Assembly (NCBI GenBank): GCA_009839745.1
Contig: VXPE01000045.1
Span: 28,718-92,717, forward strand
DNA length: 64,000 nt
Source of the DNA: Candidatus Poribacteria bacterium
GTDB taxonomy: Bacteria; Poribacteria; WGA-4E; WGA-3G
Direction of reading: 5' to 3'
Below, in pieces: positions 8,550 through 17,243 of the stretch. The notes under the pieces were generated by a model. The model had not been told where the DNA came from. It did not search any database and worked only from the letters and a program-made list of their open reading frames with translations. Positions within the stretch are counted from its first letter, which is position 1. Each line of letters starts with the position of its first letter. The translations under genes and the position numbers were made by a program.

Positions 8550-8578
8550 ATCATACCTATTAAGAGCGTATTTGTCAA
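8550..8578 (-). promoter_or_regulatory. Promoter for the SLC12/MscS operon
   Basis: On the minus strand: TTGACA (8578-8573), 17 nt, TATGAT (8555-8550), one mismatch from the housekeeping sigma consensus. The predicted transcript would start near 8543 and have a leader of about 110 nt before the ATG at 8432. Confidence 0.7.
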
Positions 8579-8659
8579 ACGAAACTGAGAAGCATTCAAT
8601 ACATCACAAAAAAACAGTGATTTAAGGGTCGTTCTTACCCAGAAATGAAGGTTTTCAAT

Positions 8660-8688
8660 TTGCCTCAAAAACGTATCCGTGATACGAT
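8660..8688 (+). promoter_or_regulatory. Putative promoter for the Gfo/Idh/MocA gene
   Basis: TTGCCT, 17 nt, TACGAT. A start near 8695 would leave a 31-nt leader before the ATG at 8726. An upstream in-frame ATG at 8645 lies before this promoter, another reason to prefer 8726. Confidence 0.42.
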
Positions 8689-8725
8689 AACGCATCAGAC
8701 ATTTTTACGAAAAAAGGGGAAAATC

Positions 8726-9913
8726 ATGGCGGTCCAAATTGCAATTATCGGATGCGGTGGGATGGCAACCGGGCATCTCAACGCTTACCTCACAATACAC
8801 CAAACAGAGCCGGGTAAAGTAGAACTCGTCGCGATGTGCGATGAAGTCAAAGAACGCGCAGACAACTTCGCCGATCAAGTCAAAGCGGTGACGGGTAAAA
8901 AACCTACCGTGTTTGATGACACCGACACCATGCTCGCAACGGCGGATTTAGACGGCGCAGATATTTGCACGTCGCATGCACATCACCATATCAATGCCAT
9001 AAAGTGCCTCAATAGTGGGGTCAACGTCATGGTGGAGAAACCGATGGGCGTAACCGTCAAAGCGAGTCATGCGATTATTGCGGCGGCGAAAGCGAATAAC
9101 AAAATCGCGGCAACCGCTGAGAACATCCGTCGCATGCCGAGCCGACGCACTGCGGAATGGTTAATGAACGAAAAACAGATGCTCGGCGATCTGCGGATGT
9201 TTTCCGCACAACACGCCTCTTATCGGGAACCGGATCCGCAAAGTGATTGGCACTGGCGACTCGACTTAACCCTCGGGGGGGGTGGCATGGTGATGGATTC
9301 CGGGGCACACTATTGCGATACCATACGCTATCTCTTCGGGGACCCAGACACCGTGTATGGACGCGTTTGTCAATTTGAGGATCTGCAAGTTACCAAAGCC
9401 GGGCAACTCGTCAAGAACGAACAGGAGGACACCTGGGTTGCAACCCTTAACTTCAAAAATGGAGTCATCGGACTCTGGACGTGTACATGGGCAGCAGTCG
9501 GACACGGCTTCCATCATGTTGTCTACTACGGGAGCGAAGGCTGTCTCCTCGATGATGGTGACATCTTCCACGGCCCCTTCGATGGCGCGGAAGTGATTCT
9601 TAAAGACGGCACTCGTCATAGCATGGAAAGCCTTATCGCCGAATATCAGTCAAGCCTTTCCGATGAAGAAGCAGCGCGGCTCTTTCCACACAACTTCACC
9701 GATGGTGTCGTCCTTGAATGCTACGATTTCGCGGATGCAATAGCAAACAACCGTCCCCCAGAACTGGATGCTGAGGTAGGGCTACGGGCTAAATCCATTT
9801 GTGAAGCGATTTACGAGTCTAATGCCTGTGGACAGGCAGTTGACTATGAAGAGGTAGTCGCGGGCAATATTGAAGTCTACCAGAAACCGATTAACGAACG
9901 GTGGAATCTCTAA
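8726..9913 (+). CDS. Gfo/Idh/MocA-family NAD(P)-dependent oxidoreductase
   Basis: A 395-aa cytoplasmic oxidoreductase of the glucose-fructose oxidoreductase/inositol dehydrogenase family, likely acting on a sugar, polyol or cyclitol. The N-terminal Rossmann fold starts at once with I-A-I-I-G-C-G-G-M-A (dinucleotide loop at about 8-14). The family lysine motif V-E-K-P-M-G is at about 100-105, and the C-terminal beta-sheet domain contains G-G-G-G-M-V-M-D-S-G-A-H-Y-C-D, carrying the catalytic-type Asp and His. AAAAGGGGAAAATC precedes the ATG. The substrate cannot be assigned. The following MFS gene begins directly after its stop codon, so the two are cotranscribed. Confidence 0.9.
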   Translation: MAVQIAIIGCGGMATGHLNAYLTIHQTEPGKVELVAMCDEVKERADNFADQVKAVTGKKPTVFDDTDTMLATADLDGADICTSHAHHHINAIKCLNSGVNVMVEKPMGVTVKASHAIIAAAKANNKIAATAENIRRMPSRRTAEWLMNEKQMLGDLRMFSAQHASYREPDPQSDWHWRLDLTLGGGGMVMDSGAHYCDTIRYLFGDPDTVYGRVCQFEDLQVTKAGQLVKNEQEDTWVATLNFKNGVIGLWTCTWAAVGHGFHHVVYYGSEGCLLDDGDIFHGPFDGAEVILKDGTRHSMESLIAEYQSSLSDEEAARLFPHNFTDGVVLECYDFADAIANNRPPELDAEVGLRAKSICEAIYESNACGQAVDYEEVVAGNIEVYQKPINERWNL

Positions 9914-11209
9914 TTGTCTAAACAAGAACGTTCCCCAACACAGCCCACGGACACACAACGGGACATCGGAAAACCGGTCGGCTATTTTGAACTGATTCTA
10001 CAGAATGCAAACTTCCGCTGGCTCTGGGGTGGGCAGGTCGTCAGTCTGCTCGGGGATTGGTTTAACCTCATCGCCTCTGCCATCCTCATTGCTGAGTTAA
10101 CGGACTCCGGTCTCGCGTTAGGCATTCTGTTTACAATCCGAATGCTGGCACCCTTCGCAGTTGCTCCGATTGCGGGGATATTCGCGGACAGGTATAATCG
10201 GAAGCATCTGTTAATCATCACAGATATCGTGCGCGCCGTCGTTGTTCTCGGATTTCTTTTCGTCCGAGATGCAAATGATATTTGGTTGCTTTATGCCCTC
10301 ACGACCGTTCTGTTCGGTGTCAGCGGTTTCTTCAGTCCGGCACGGAGTGCTATCCTCCCAGACGTTACCTCTCCACAAGAGCTGGGGACTGCTAACACGC
10401 TCGGCGCAGCCACCTGGTCGGTGATGCTCGCCGTCGGTGCTGCCATCGGGGGTTTAACAACAGGACTCTTTGGCAGCCAGACGGCTTTCATTATTGACGG
10501 ATGCACCTTTGCTGTCTCAGCAGGCCTCTTGCTGAAGATTAGACTCCCCGGGACATCATCTACTGCCGGAGAAACGCCAGGACGTGCAAAGTTAACGGCA
10601 CTGCGTTATATGTTTCAGCGGCCCGACATCCTAATCATCGCAATCCATAAGGCAGCGATATCCCTTTTAATGTCTACGGGTGTTCAGGTGGTGTTAGTGG
10701 AGATCTCCAATAGTTATTTCGTTATTGGAGTCGGTGGGGCATTGAGTTTAGGAATGATATACTGCGTAAATGGGATCGGAAGTGGTATCGGACCGATTCT
10801 GGCGCGGCGGTGGACCGGCGACCGAGACAAACCGCTCCGAGTCAGTATCACCCTCGGTTACTTAATCGCAGTGATCGGAATAGCCATCATGGCTCCCCTA
10901 TCTAATTTTGAGACCGTGCTTTTCGGGGGGCTTGTGAGGAGCATCGGGGGTGGAATCGTATGGGTATTTTCGACACAATTGCTGCTGCAACGCGCCCCGA
11001 ACCAAATTCGAGGACGTATTTTCGGCACTGAGTTCGCCCTTTTCACACTTATGGGCGGTGCCAGCTCAATGATGATTGGGATGCTGTTAGATCGGTTTCA
11101 GATACCGATGATCTTGTGGGGAATCGCGGCACTCAACCTTATTCCGGCACTCCTATGGGGATTATGGTGTAGACATCACAATCGGGTGGGACAGAAAAGG
11201 GAAAATTAA
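9914..11209 (+). CDS. MFS transporter
   Basis: A 431-aa major facilitator with twelve predicted helices, starting at TTG 9914 immediately after the TAA of the upstream oxidoreductase (translational coupling). Helices 2-3 are joined by the MFS signature loop A-D-R-Y-N-R-K (about 93-99), and the opening W-L-W-G-G-Q-V-V-S-L-L-G-D-W-F is typical of the enterobactin exporter (EntS)/MFS_3-like branch. The role is probably efflux of a small molecule, but the substrate is unknown. The gene is convergent with ubiX and overlaps it by 4 nt. Confidence 0.88.
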   Translation: MSKQERSPTQPTDTQRDIGKPVGYFELILQNANFRWLWGGQVVSLLGDWFNLIASAILIAELTDSGLALGILFTIRMLAPFAVAPIAGIFADRYNRKHLLIITDIVRAVVVLGFLFVRDANDIWLLYALTTVLFGVSGFFSPARSAILPDVTSPQELGTANTLGAATWSVMLAVGAAIGGLTTGLFGSQTAFIIDGCTFAVSAGLLLKIRLPGTSSTAGETPGRAKLTALRYMFQRPDILIIAIHKAAISLLMSTGVQVVLVEISNSYFVIGVGGALSLGMIYCVNGIGSGIGPILARRWTGDRDKPLRVSITLGYLIAVIGIAIMAPLSNFETVLFGGLVRSIGGGIVWVFSTQLLLQRAPNQIRGRIFGTEFALFTLMGGASSMMIGMLLDRFQIPMILWGIAALNLIPALLWGLWCRHHNRVGQKREN

Positions 11210-11799
11210 AATTCTTTCCACCTTTGAATCAATCCCGTATCTATGCCAAACTGATCCAATATTTTCGTAACAACGAAGTTGAGCAGATCGTCCACATCTT
11301 TTGGGTAGTGATAAAACCCTGGCATTGCGGGTAACACACAAACCCCCAGGCGCGACAATTTCAGCATGTTTTCCAAATGGATCGGACTTAAGGGTGTCTC
11401 GCGCGGGACAATTACAAGCTTGCGATTCTCCTTGATACATACATCCGCGGCGCGTTGGATAAGATTGCGCGACATGCCTCCCGCGATAGACGCAACGCTC
11501 CCCATACTGCACGGCACAACGACCATCCCCTCGGTCCGGAAGGAGCCGCTGGCAATCGGTGCCGCGATGTCCGATTCGTGATGGTAAATAACCCGCGGCG
11601 AAGACACACCGATGAGGGATTCCAATTTGAAATTGTTGAGGTCAACTTCAAGCTGAAGTTCTTCTGACAAGGCACGCGCCCCAGACGAAGAAATCGTCAG
11701 ATGTATCTCTATATCCTGCTGTTCTGTGAGCACTTGCAGCAGACGGACCCCATAGACTCCTGCGCTCGCGCCGGTAATTCCTACAATTAATCGTTTCAA
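11206..11799 (-). CDS. ubiX: Flavin prenyltransferase UbiX
   Basis: UbiX makes prenylated FMN from FMN and dimethylallyl phosphate for UbiD-type decarboxylases. The flavin-binding G-I-T-G-A-S-A-G-V-Y-G stands at the N-terminus, and later motifs V-V-P-C-S-M-G-S-V-A-S-I-A-G-G and R-E-T-P-L-S-P-I-H-L-E-N-M are diagnostic. Starting at TTG 11799 gives 197 aa, the normal family size, with M-K-R-L-I-V-G at the start; a TTG at 11841 would add 14 residues. No ubiD-like gene is in the window, so the partner decarboxylase must be elsewhere. Confidence 0.93.
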   Translation of the reverse strand: MKRLIVGITGASAGVYGVRLLQVLTEQQDIEIHLTISSSGARALSEELQLEVDLNNFKLESLIGVSSPRVIYHHESDIAAPIASGSFRTEGMVVVPCSMGSVASIAGGMSRNLIQRAADVCIKENRKLVIVPRETPLSPIHLENMLKLSRLGVCVLPAMPGFYHYPKDVDDLLNFVVTKILDQFGIDTGLIQRWKEF

Positions 11800-11946
11800 T
11801 TTCCTAAAATCTCCCGTGAGAAAATCATGCTCAAGCTTCAAATGGTGTGCGCTTGCCAGCCGAAGAAAGCACTATGTGCTGCCCTAAAACCGCACCTGCC
11901 ACGCGTGGTGTGTCAAGGGGTGTTTGAAGGGATTTCTTGTATGAAC

Positions 11947-11975
11947 AGTATAGCACCCATCTGACAAAAAATCAA
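11947..11975 (-). promoter_or_regulatory. Promoter for ubiX
   Basis: Minus strand TTGATT (11975-11970), 17 nt, TATACT (11952-11947). It points away from the promoter at 12006, so the two genes share a divergent control region. Confidence 0.55.
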
Positions 11976-12005
11976 GAGGCTTTTCACGCATCATCGCCCA
12001 ATCGC

Positions 12006-12034
12006 TTGACAGAAAAATGCACAAGAGGTAAATT
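12006..12034 (+). promoter_or_regulatory. Promoter for the D-threonine aldolase-like operon
   Basis: TTGACA, 17 nt, TAAATT. The predicted start near 12041 leaves a 31-nt leader to ATG 12072, and rules out the long in-frame extension that begins at 11937. Confidence 0.62.
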
Positions 12035-12071
12035 AAACGTAGAAATCCATAGTCTACATTACGAGGAAACT

Positions 12072-13115
12072 ATGAACATCGCTGCCTTAGACACACCCGC
12101 ACTTGCCGCAGATCTGGATGTGCTTGAACGGAACATCGAGGGTATGGCAACACATTGCGATCAACTCGGTATTCCCCTGCGTGTGCATACCAAAACGCAT
12201 AAGGTGCCAGAGATCGCTAAATTGCAGATTGCCGCCGGTTCCCAAGGCATTACCTGCCAGAAATTAGGCGAAGCAGAGGTGATGGTAGATGCTGACATCG
12301 ACAATATCCTTGTCCCTTACAATATCGTCGGAACACCGAAATTGAAACGGTTGACAGCACTCGTCCAACGTGCCAAGGTTATCGTCGCACTCGATTCAAA
12401 AGAAACAGCAACCGGTATCTCTGAACAAGCAAGTGCTGACGGTTGTGTTGTACCTGTTATCGTGGAACTCGATACCGGAAGTGGACGCTGCGGTGTGCAG
12501 TCCCCCCAAGACGCACAACGCCTCGCACAACAGATTATGAAAATGTCAGGCATCGATTTCCAAGGTGTGATGACGTATCCGAGCAACGTCCGAGCGAAGC
12601 CGTTTATCGAAGAAACGCTTGACTTACTCTCAAGCGACGGAATTCCTGTGAACATCATCAGTGGTGGCGGCACAGGTTCGGAAGCGGCATCGAAAGAACT
12701 CGGCTGCACGGAAACCCGAAGCGGTTCTTACGTTTACGAAGGGATGACCCGGGTCGGGAGTTCCGAGATGCTCGCGCCTGACAAGTGTGTGTTGCGTGTT
12801 ATCACAACCGTCGTCAGCACACCAACGCCTGAGCGGATTATTATTGATGGTGGGATGAAGACTTTTGCGAGTTATCCCCCAACGCCTTACGGTCACATCA
12901 TTGAACATCCCGAGGCGAAGATTTACGGAATGTCGGTCGAACACGGGCATGTCGATGTCAGTGAATGCTCCCACCGATTTAAGGTCGGTGAACAGCTCTC
13001 CGTTATCCCGCTGCATCAAGGGATGACGAGCAACCTGCACGATGAACTCATAGGTCTCAGAGACAATAACGTTGAAACAGTCTGGCAAATCGCAGGCAGG
13101 GGCCGCGTTTCTTAA
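12072..13115 (+). CDS. DSD1/D-threonine aldolase-family PLP enzyme
   Basis: A 347-aa PLP enzyme of the alanine-racemase fold (fold type III), in the D-threonine aldolase/D-serine dehydratase-like group. It opens with D-T-P-A-L-A-A-D-L-D-V-L-E-R-N-I, and the segment H-T-K-T-H-K (39-44) carries the PLP-anchoring lysine typical of this group. G-G-G-T-G-S-E (about 201-207) binds the cofactor phosphate. The C-terminal third has the DSD1-type metal-site motif with E-H-G-H near residue 297 and a late H-Q-G/N-L-H segment. It probably cleaves or dehydrates a D-hydroxyamino acid. GAGGAAACT precedes the ATG; the next gene follows after 32 nt. Confidence 0.87.
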   Translation: MNIAALDTPALAADLDVLERNIEGMATHCDQLGIPLRVHTKTHKVPEIAKLQIAAGSQGITCQKLGEAEVMVDADIDNILVPYNIVGTPKLKRLTALVQRAKVIVALDSKETATGISEQASADGCVVPVIVELDTGSGRCGVQSPQDAQRLAQQIMKMSGIDFQGVMTYPSNVRAKPFIEETLDLLSSDGIPVNIISGGGTGSEAASKELGCTETRSGSYVYEGMTRVGSSEMLAPDKCVLRVITTVVSTPTPERIIIDGGMKTFASYPPTPYGHIIEHPEAKIYGMSVEHGHVDVSECSHRFKVGEQLSVIPLHQGMTSNLHDELIGLRDNNVETVWQIAGRGRVS

Positions 13116-13147
13116 TTCGGCGCAAAGCGTGTAAAGAGAGGAAAATC

Positions 13148-13864
13148 ATGATTCTACCAACACCTGAACAGAAAGCACAGTGGGAAGAGGAAGGGTATCT
13201 CGTCTTTGAAAACGCAATTCAAGGGGAGGACCTCAAGCGACTCCAAACCGCTTTCGATTACTGGGCAGACGCGTGCAAAGAAGAGTGGCTGGATAGAGTT
13301 GAAGCGGGGGAATCCGTCGCGACCTTCTATGACATCCCAAATCCGCTTGAAAAGGATCCGGTTTTCATCGACATTATCGACTATCCAAGCTACTACGGTG
13401 CCTTGATGGCATTTACCGACCACGACCTCATCCTCTTAGGACCTCAGGTGCGGACGGTAGCACCGTGGCCCGTGAGCTACACCGGATGGCATCCCGATGT
13501 GGGACATGACAATCCACTCCACATCAAGGTCCAAATTTACGTCAACGATGTCGAACAGGGAGGTGGGGAATTCGGCTTTGTGCCGGGCAGCCATAAACCC
13601 GATGCTGGTCCCTACACGCGCCCGATGCGGCAAGAAAGCATGCCGGGACACAAAGCTTTCCCCGGTAAAGCAGGCACAGCGATCATGTTCAATTCGTGTG
13701 GATGGCACGTTTCCATGGACAATCACTCCGATGTGCCGCGTAAATCCATTATCCTGATCTACGAAAAACGAACACCAGGACGTGTCGGACCGGAACAGTA
13801 TGCCTCTATCTCGGAGCACTGCCAGACCCCGGAACGTCGTAAATTGTTCAGTTTGGACGGGTAA
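13148..13864 (+). CDS. Phytanoyl-CoA dioxygenase (PhyH) family protein
   Basis: A 238-aa Fe(II)/2-oxoglutarate-dependent dioxygenase. The facial triad is visible: His115 and Asp117 in W-H-P-D-V, and distal His187 in G-W-H-V-S. Arg198 in D-V-P-R-K-S is placed to bind 2-oxoglutarate. GAGGAAAATC gives a strong Shine-Dalgarno. It lies between the PLP enzyme and an amidohydrolase in one apparent operon, so it probably hydroxylates an intermediate of a small catabolic route; the substrate is not evident. Confidence 0.9.
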   Translation: MILPTPEQKAQWEEEGYLVFENAIQGEDLKRLQTAFDYWADACKEEWLDRVEAGESVATFYDIPNPLEKDPVFIDIIDYPSYYGALMAFTDHDLILLGPQVRTVAPWPVSYTGWHPDVGHDNPLHIKVQIYVNDVEQGGGEFGFVPGSHKPDAGPYTRPMRQESMPGHKAFPGKAGTAIMFNSCGWHVSMDNHSDVPRKSIILIYEKRTPGRVGPEQYASISEHCQTPERRKLFSLDG

Positions 13865-13880
13865 TCAAAGGGGGATACCT

Positions 13881-14774
13881 ATGCCACGCATTGACGCGCA
13901 TCTGCACGTATTCACAAAAGCCTCCGCCGAGTTTCCACGGGAGATATCAGACGTTTGGCCCGCAGAACGGGAAGAGCCTGTCGAAAAACTGTTAGATGAA
14001 ATGGAGAAACACCGGATCGATCAGGCAGTTCTTGTCCAGATGGCGGGCGCGAGCACAGCGAACCATCGTTACTTACTGCACTGTCTCAAAGCGTATCCAA
14101 ACCGATTTTTAGGGATTGGATTGGTTCCAGACGGACATCCAAATCCTGCCGACCACATGGCGGAACTCACAGATAACACTGGGATTATCGGATTCCGATT
14201 TTCCACATTCGGGGGACCGCGTGATATTTTTGCGAAGATGGATGTCCGCGAGTTCGCGGCGTATCCTATCTGGAAGTGCGCTGCCGAACGCGATTATGTC
14301 TTGTGGCTCTATCCGAACGCGATTAATGCACACCTCCTGCCATACCTGATACAAGAATTTCCACAGGTCCGGGTTGTGCTCAATCATCTTGCCGTGTGCC
14401 CAGGAAAAGGCAAATTCAGTTGGGATGAATATGGAAGACCTCAGATACAGGTGACGGGTTACAACCTGACCATGCACACCACCTATCGACTTGCACGCTA
14501 TGAAAATGTGAATGTGCATCTCTCCGGTCAATACGCCTTTAGCACGGAAGAATTCCCTTATAAAGATTTGGCGGGATGGCACCGAGGGCTTTTGACTGGC
14601 TTTGGGGCAAAACGGTTGATGTGGGCAACCGATTTTCCATGGATATTGGAAGAACCGGGGTATGGGAAACTTACCACCGTGATAGAAGAATTACTACCGG
14701 ATCTATCTGAAGCGGAACTGGCAGACATTATGGGAGGGAACGCGAAACGGATTCTAAGGTTTCCCGATCTGTAG
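13881..14774 (+). CDS. Amidohydrolase (TIM-barrel, amidohydrolase 2 family)
   Basis: A 297-aa metal-dependent hydrolase or decarboxylase. It begins R-I-D-A-H-L-H-V-F, placing metal ligands His7 and His9. A central V-L-N-H-L-A carries another His ligand, and W-A-T-D-F-P-W near residue 251 carries the catalytic-type Asp. ATG 13881 has GGGGGATACCT upstream; a longer frame from 13782 overlaps the PhyH gene and has no family N-terminus. It ends a run of three metabolic genes behind the promoter at 12006. Confidence 0.88.
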   Translation: MPRIDAHLHVFTKASAEFPREISDVWPAEREEPVEKLLDEMEKHRIDQAVLVQMAGASTANHRYLLHCLKAYPNRFLGIGLVPDGHPNPADHMAELTDNTGIIGFRFSTFGGPRDIFAKMDVREFAAYPIWKCAAERDYVLWLYPNAINAHLLPYLIQEFPQVRVVLNHLAVCPGKGKFSWDEYGRPQIQVTGYNLTMHTTYRLARYENVNVHLSGQYAFSTEEFPYKDLAGWHRGLLTGFGAKRLMWATDFPWILEEPGYGKLTTVIEELLPDLSEAELADIMGGNAKRILRFPDL

Positions 14775-14810
14775 GCATTGAACTTCATAAGACATCGTTG
14801 CGAATTCGGT

Positions 14811-15185
14811 TCAGGCTTGAAATTCAAACGCGCTCTCAATTTGCTCGAGATTTAACACCTTAAGCTGCGGGGATAAGTGAATTGCGATAACATCGAAACG
14901 GCACGGTGCGTCCAAGAGGTTTCGGGATTGTAGGTATGCCAAAGCGACCTTAGAAATTTGTTTCTGTTTTTGCCAAGTTACGGCCGCTTGAGGCACCCCA
15001 AATTTGAGGCTCCGCCGCGTTTTCACTTCCACGAAAACGGTGAATTCACCATCCCGCACGATGATATCTATTTCACCGCGGCGTGCGCGATAATTCTGTG
15101 CCAGGATTTTACACCCACGCGCTTTGAGATGCTTCACTGCCAACGCCTCACCCATTTTTGCGATGTCCACGCGCGAACGATCCAT
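14811..15185 (-). CDS. YraN/UPF0102 family nuclease-fold protein
   Basis: A 124-aa member of the UPF0102 (YraN) family, whose fold is related to Holliday-junction resolvases. The N-terminus K-M-G-E-A-L-A-V-K-H-L-K is typical, and the PD-(D/E)xK core is seen as G-E-I-D-I-I (about 42-47) and V-F-V-E-V-K (54-59). The biochemical role is unsettled. It lies last in the ffh-to-rnhB operon, a common setting next to rnhB. Confidence 0.9.
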   Translation of the reverse strand: MDRSRVDIAKMGEALAVKHLKARGCKILAQNYRARRGEIDIIVRDGEFTVFVEVKTRRSLKFGVPQAAVTWQKQKQISKVALAYLQSRNLLDAPCRFDVIAIHLSPQLKVLNLEQIESAFEFQA

Positions 15186-15301
15186 TTTTTAATTTTACCT
15201 TATTTATCGTAGATTATAGAATTACTTAGACATTACGGATGAGAACTTACCCCTTATCGGGGGTGAATTAGAGGGTTCTATCTTGGGGTTCGGTAAACGG
15301 T

Positions 15302-15901
15302 TCAAGCGTCTGGAAGGAGTTTAAAGGTGCGACGATGAATTTCGGACGTGCCAAACTGGGCAATCGCTTGTCGATGTTGGGAGGTGGGATACCCTTTATG
15401 CCGCGAGAATCCGTAGTTGGGGTAGATCGGATCCAATTCAGCCATCAGTCGGTCTCGAGTGACTTTGGCGATAATAGAGGCTGCCGCAATAGAATAACTT
15501 TTGCTATCACCTTTGGGAATTGCTTCACCGACAATTCCTGCTTCAGGTAAATTCGAGCCGTCAACGAGCACGTAATCCGGGGCAGGTGTCAGTTTTTCAA
15601 CGGCTTCTCGCATCGCTAACAGCGTCGCCTGAAGAATATTCAAACGATCAATAACCCGATGATCGGCGGCACCGATACCTACGGATACAGCAACGTCGTG
15701 GATTTCGTCAAATAGGTAGTCACGTTGCTTCGGAGACAACTGTTTTGAATCTCGCAAACCTCTAATGCCGCAATTGATCGGTAAAATGACTGCAGCGGCA
15801 ATGACGGGACCTGCCAAAGCTCCTCGACCTGCCTCGTCAATGCCAGCAATCTGTTTGTAGCCGTTTTGTTGGCACGCAAACTCAAAAACGTTCATCTCCA
15901 T
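15302..15901 (-). CDS. rnhB: Ribonuclease HII
   Basis: Removes ribonucleotides from RNA-DNA hybrids and misincorporated ribonucleotides from DNA. The acidic active site is present: G-I-D-E-A-G-R-G (Asp, Glu), D-S-K-Q-L and V-D-G-S-N-L. ATG 15901 gives 199 aa, matching E. coli RnhB (198); ATG 15895 and GTG 15928 are alternatives. The start overlaps the end of rplS (stop at 15906) closely enough for coupled translation. Confidence 0.95.
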   Translation of the reverse strand: MEMNVFEFACQQNGYKQIAGIDEAGRGALAGPVIAAAVILPINCGIRGLRDSKQLSPKQRDYLFDEIHDVAVSVGIGAADHRVIDRLNILQATLLAMREAVEKLTPAPDYVLVDGSNLPEAGIVGEAIPKGDSKSYSIAAASIIAKVTRDRLMAELDPIYPNYGFSRHKGYPTSQHRQAIAQFGTSEIHRRTFKLLPDA

Positions 15902-15905
15902 CAGG

Positions 15906-16250
15906 TTATCTTCTACGCTCTTTGACACGGGCAGCTCTTCCGGTCCGATCGCGTAAGTAATACAACTTCGCGCGGCGAACAGCGCCGTATCGAACTACTT
16001 GAATGCTTTCAATATTAGGAGAATGGAGCGGAAAGGTTCTTTCACTTCCAGCACCAAATGCGACACGCCTAACCGTAAAGGTCTCCTTCAATCCACCATG
16101 GTTGCGACGGATGACAGTGCCTTCGTATGCCTGAATGCGTTCCTTCTGTCCTTCACGGATACGTGTATTCACCTTGACAACATCCCCAGGACCAAAATTA
16201 GGGATATCGCTCTTCATATATTGATTTTCAACAGATTCAATTAAATTCAT
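15906..16250 (-). CDS. rplS: 50S ribosomal protein L19
   Basis: Large-subunit protein at the 30S-50S interface, 114 aa, standard length. Hallmarks are [23 protein letters not shown] and the C-terminal [13 protein letters not shown]. It follows trmD after 93 nt, the usual order. Confidence 0.98.
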   Translation of the reverse strand: MNLIESVENQYMKSDIPNFGPGDVVKVNTRIREGQKERIQAYEGTVIRRNHGGLKETFTVRRVAFGAGSERTFPLHSPNIESIQVVRYGAVRRAKLYYLRDRTGRAARVKERRR

Positions 16251-16343
16251 CTCTTATGCCTCCTTATGTAATAGATATAAGTGCTGATATATATTTATGC
16301 AGATATACAAGGCACTGAAAGACCCAATACGCAATTCCTCGGT

Positions 16344-17072
16344 TTATTCCATCAATCCCGCCGCTCTGAGAATCGCGATATCCTCTTCGCTCAGTTCCAA
16401 CCGCTGCAGTAGGTCGGGTCGGCACGCTGCGGTCCGTTTGAGTGCCTCCGCATACCGCCATTTCTCAATATTCTTATGATGTCCACTCAAAAGCACGTCA
16501 GGCACAGTGAGATCCGCGAACGTAGCGGGACGCGTATAGTGCGGATGGTCGAGTAAGTCATGGCTGAACGAATCGACATGTGCGGATTCATAATCGCCCA
16601 AGGCTCCCGGAAGGACCCGCCCGATCGCATCAATCAAAACGAGCGCAGCAATTTCTCCACCGCTCAACACATAGTCGCCAATAGAAATCTCAGTCGTTAC
16701 CAATCGGTGTCGCACGCGTTCATCAACGCCCTTGTAGCGCCCACACAAAAGAATGAGATGTTTTTCCAAGGAAAGCGATTCCACAACGGCTTGGGTCAAG
16801 GGGGTCCCTTGCGGTGTCAAATAGACAACGTTCGCATTCATTTCCGGGTTCAACGTCGTGAGTGCTGCGAAAATAGGTTCCGGTTTAAGAATCATTCCCG
16901 CGCCGCCGCCATAAGGATAATCATCAACCGACTTATGTTTATCGGTTGCCCACTCTCGTAGGTTATGGAGATTGACAGCGAGTTTATCGGCGTCCTGAAC
17001 ACGCGTGAGGATACCCGTGTTCAACGCTGGCGCGAGTATCTCTGGAAACAGGGCAAGAACATCAATTCGCAT
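16344..17072 (-). CDS. trmD: tRNA (guanine-N1)-methyltransferase TrmD
   Basis: Methylates G37 in tRNAs reading CNN codons, using S-adenosylmethionine. The 242-aa protein has the SPOUT trefoil-knot features Y-G-G-G-A-G-M (about 54-60), L-L-C-G-R-Y-K-G-V-D-E-R (about 109-120) and S-I-G-D-Y-V-L-S-G-G-E (about 131-141). Its usual partner rimM is not between it and khpA; the 171-bp gap holds repeats instead. Confidence 0.97.
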   Translation of the reverse strand: MRIDVLALFPEILAPALNTGILTRVQDADKLAVNLHNLREWATDKHKSVDDYPYGGGAGMILKPEPIFAALTTLNPEMNANVVYLTPQGTPLTQAVVESLSLEKHLILLCGRYKGVDERVRHRLVTTEISIGDYVLSGGEIAALVLIDAIGRVLPGALGDYESAHVDSFSHDLLDHPHYTRPATFADLTVPDVLLSGHHKNIEKWRYAEALKRTAACRPDLLQRLELSEEDIAILRAAGLME

Positions 17073-17079
17073 TTCTATT

Positions 17080-17112
17080 GGTTTTCGGTTATCGGTTTTC
17101 AGTTATCGGTTA
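17080..17112. repeat. Tandem GTTTTC(A/G)GTTATCGGT motif
   Basis: The unit TTTTCGGTTATCGG is followed directly by TTTTCAGTTATCGG. Similar TTTTCAGTTATCAG sequence with an inverted copy lies at 17521-17545 between khpA and rpsP, and AACTGAAAACTGAAA at 17161. These low-complexity repeats fill the gaps of the ribosomal operon. Confidence 0.6.
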
Positions 17113-17175
17113 AGACTTAGTGGACGTTACAGTAGACTTTCCTGCCACACGTCCCTCTTTAACTGAAAACTGAAA

Positions 17176-17200
17176 GGATTTTTTATGGCGTAAAAAATCC
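17176..17200. repeat. Perfect palindrome in the khpA-trmD gap
   Basis: Ten-base arms GGATTTTTTA and TAAAAAATCC flank a 5-base loop TGGCG. It occupies the position where rimM is normally encoded. The A/T-rich stem with only two G-C pairs per arm is weak as a terminator; it looks like a dispersed palindrome. Confidence 0.6.
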
Positions 17201-17243
17201 GACTGACAGCCGACCACCCTTCTGCTGACTGCTATTCTTCAAT

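Noticed and set aside
11937..12071. Upstream extension of the DTA-like gene
   Set aside because: The extension contains both divergent promoters and no conserved residues.
13782..13880. Upstream extension of the amidohydrolase
   Set aside because: Overlaps the PhyH gene by 83 nt; the family N-terminus and ribosome site begin at 13881.
17146..17243. Remnant of rimM
   Set aside because: The gap is too short and made of repeats; no RimM motif can be read in any frame I tried.
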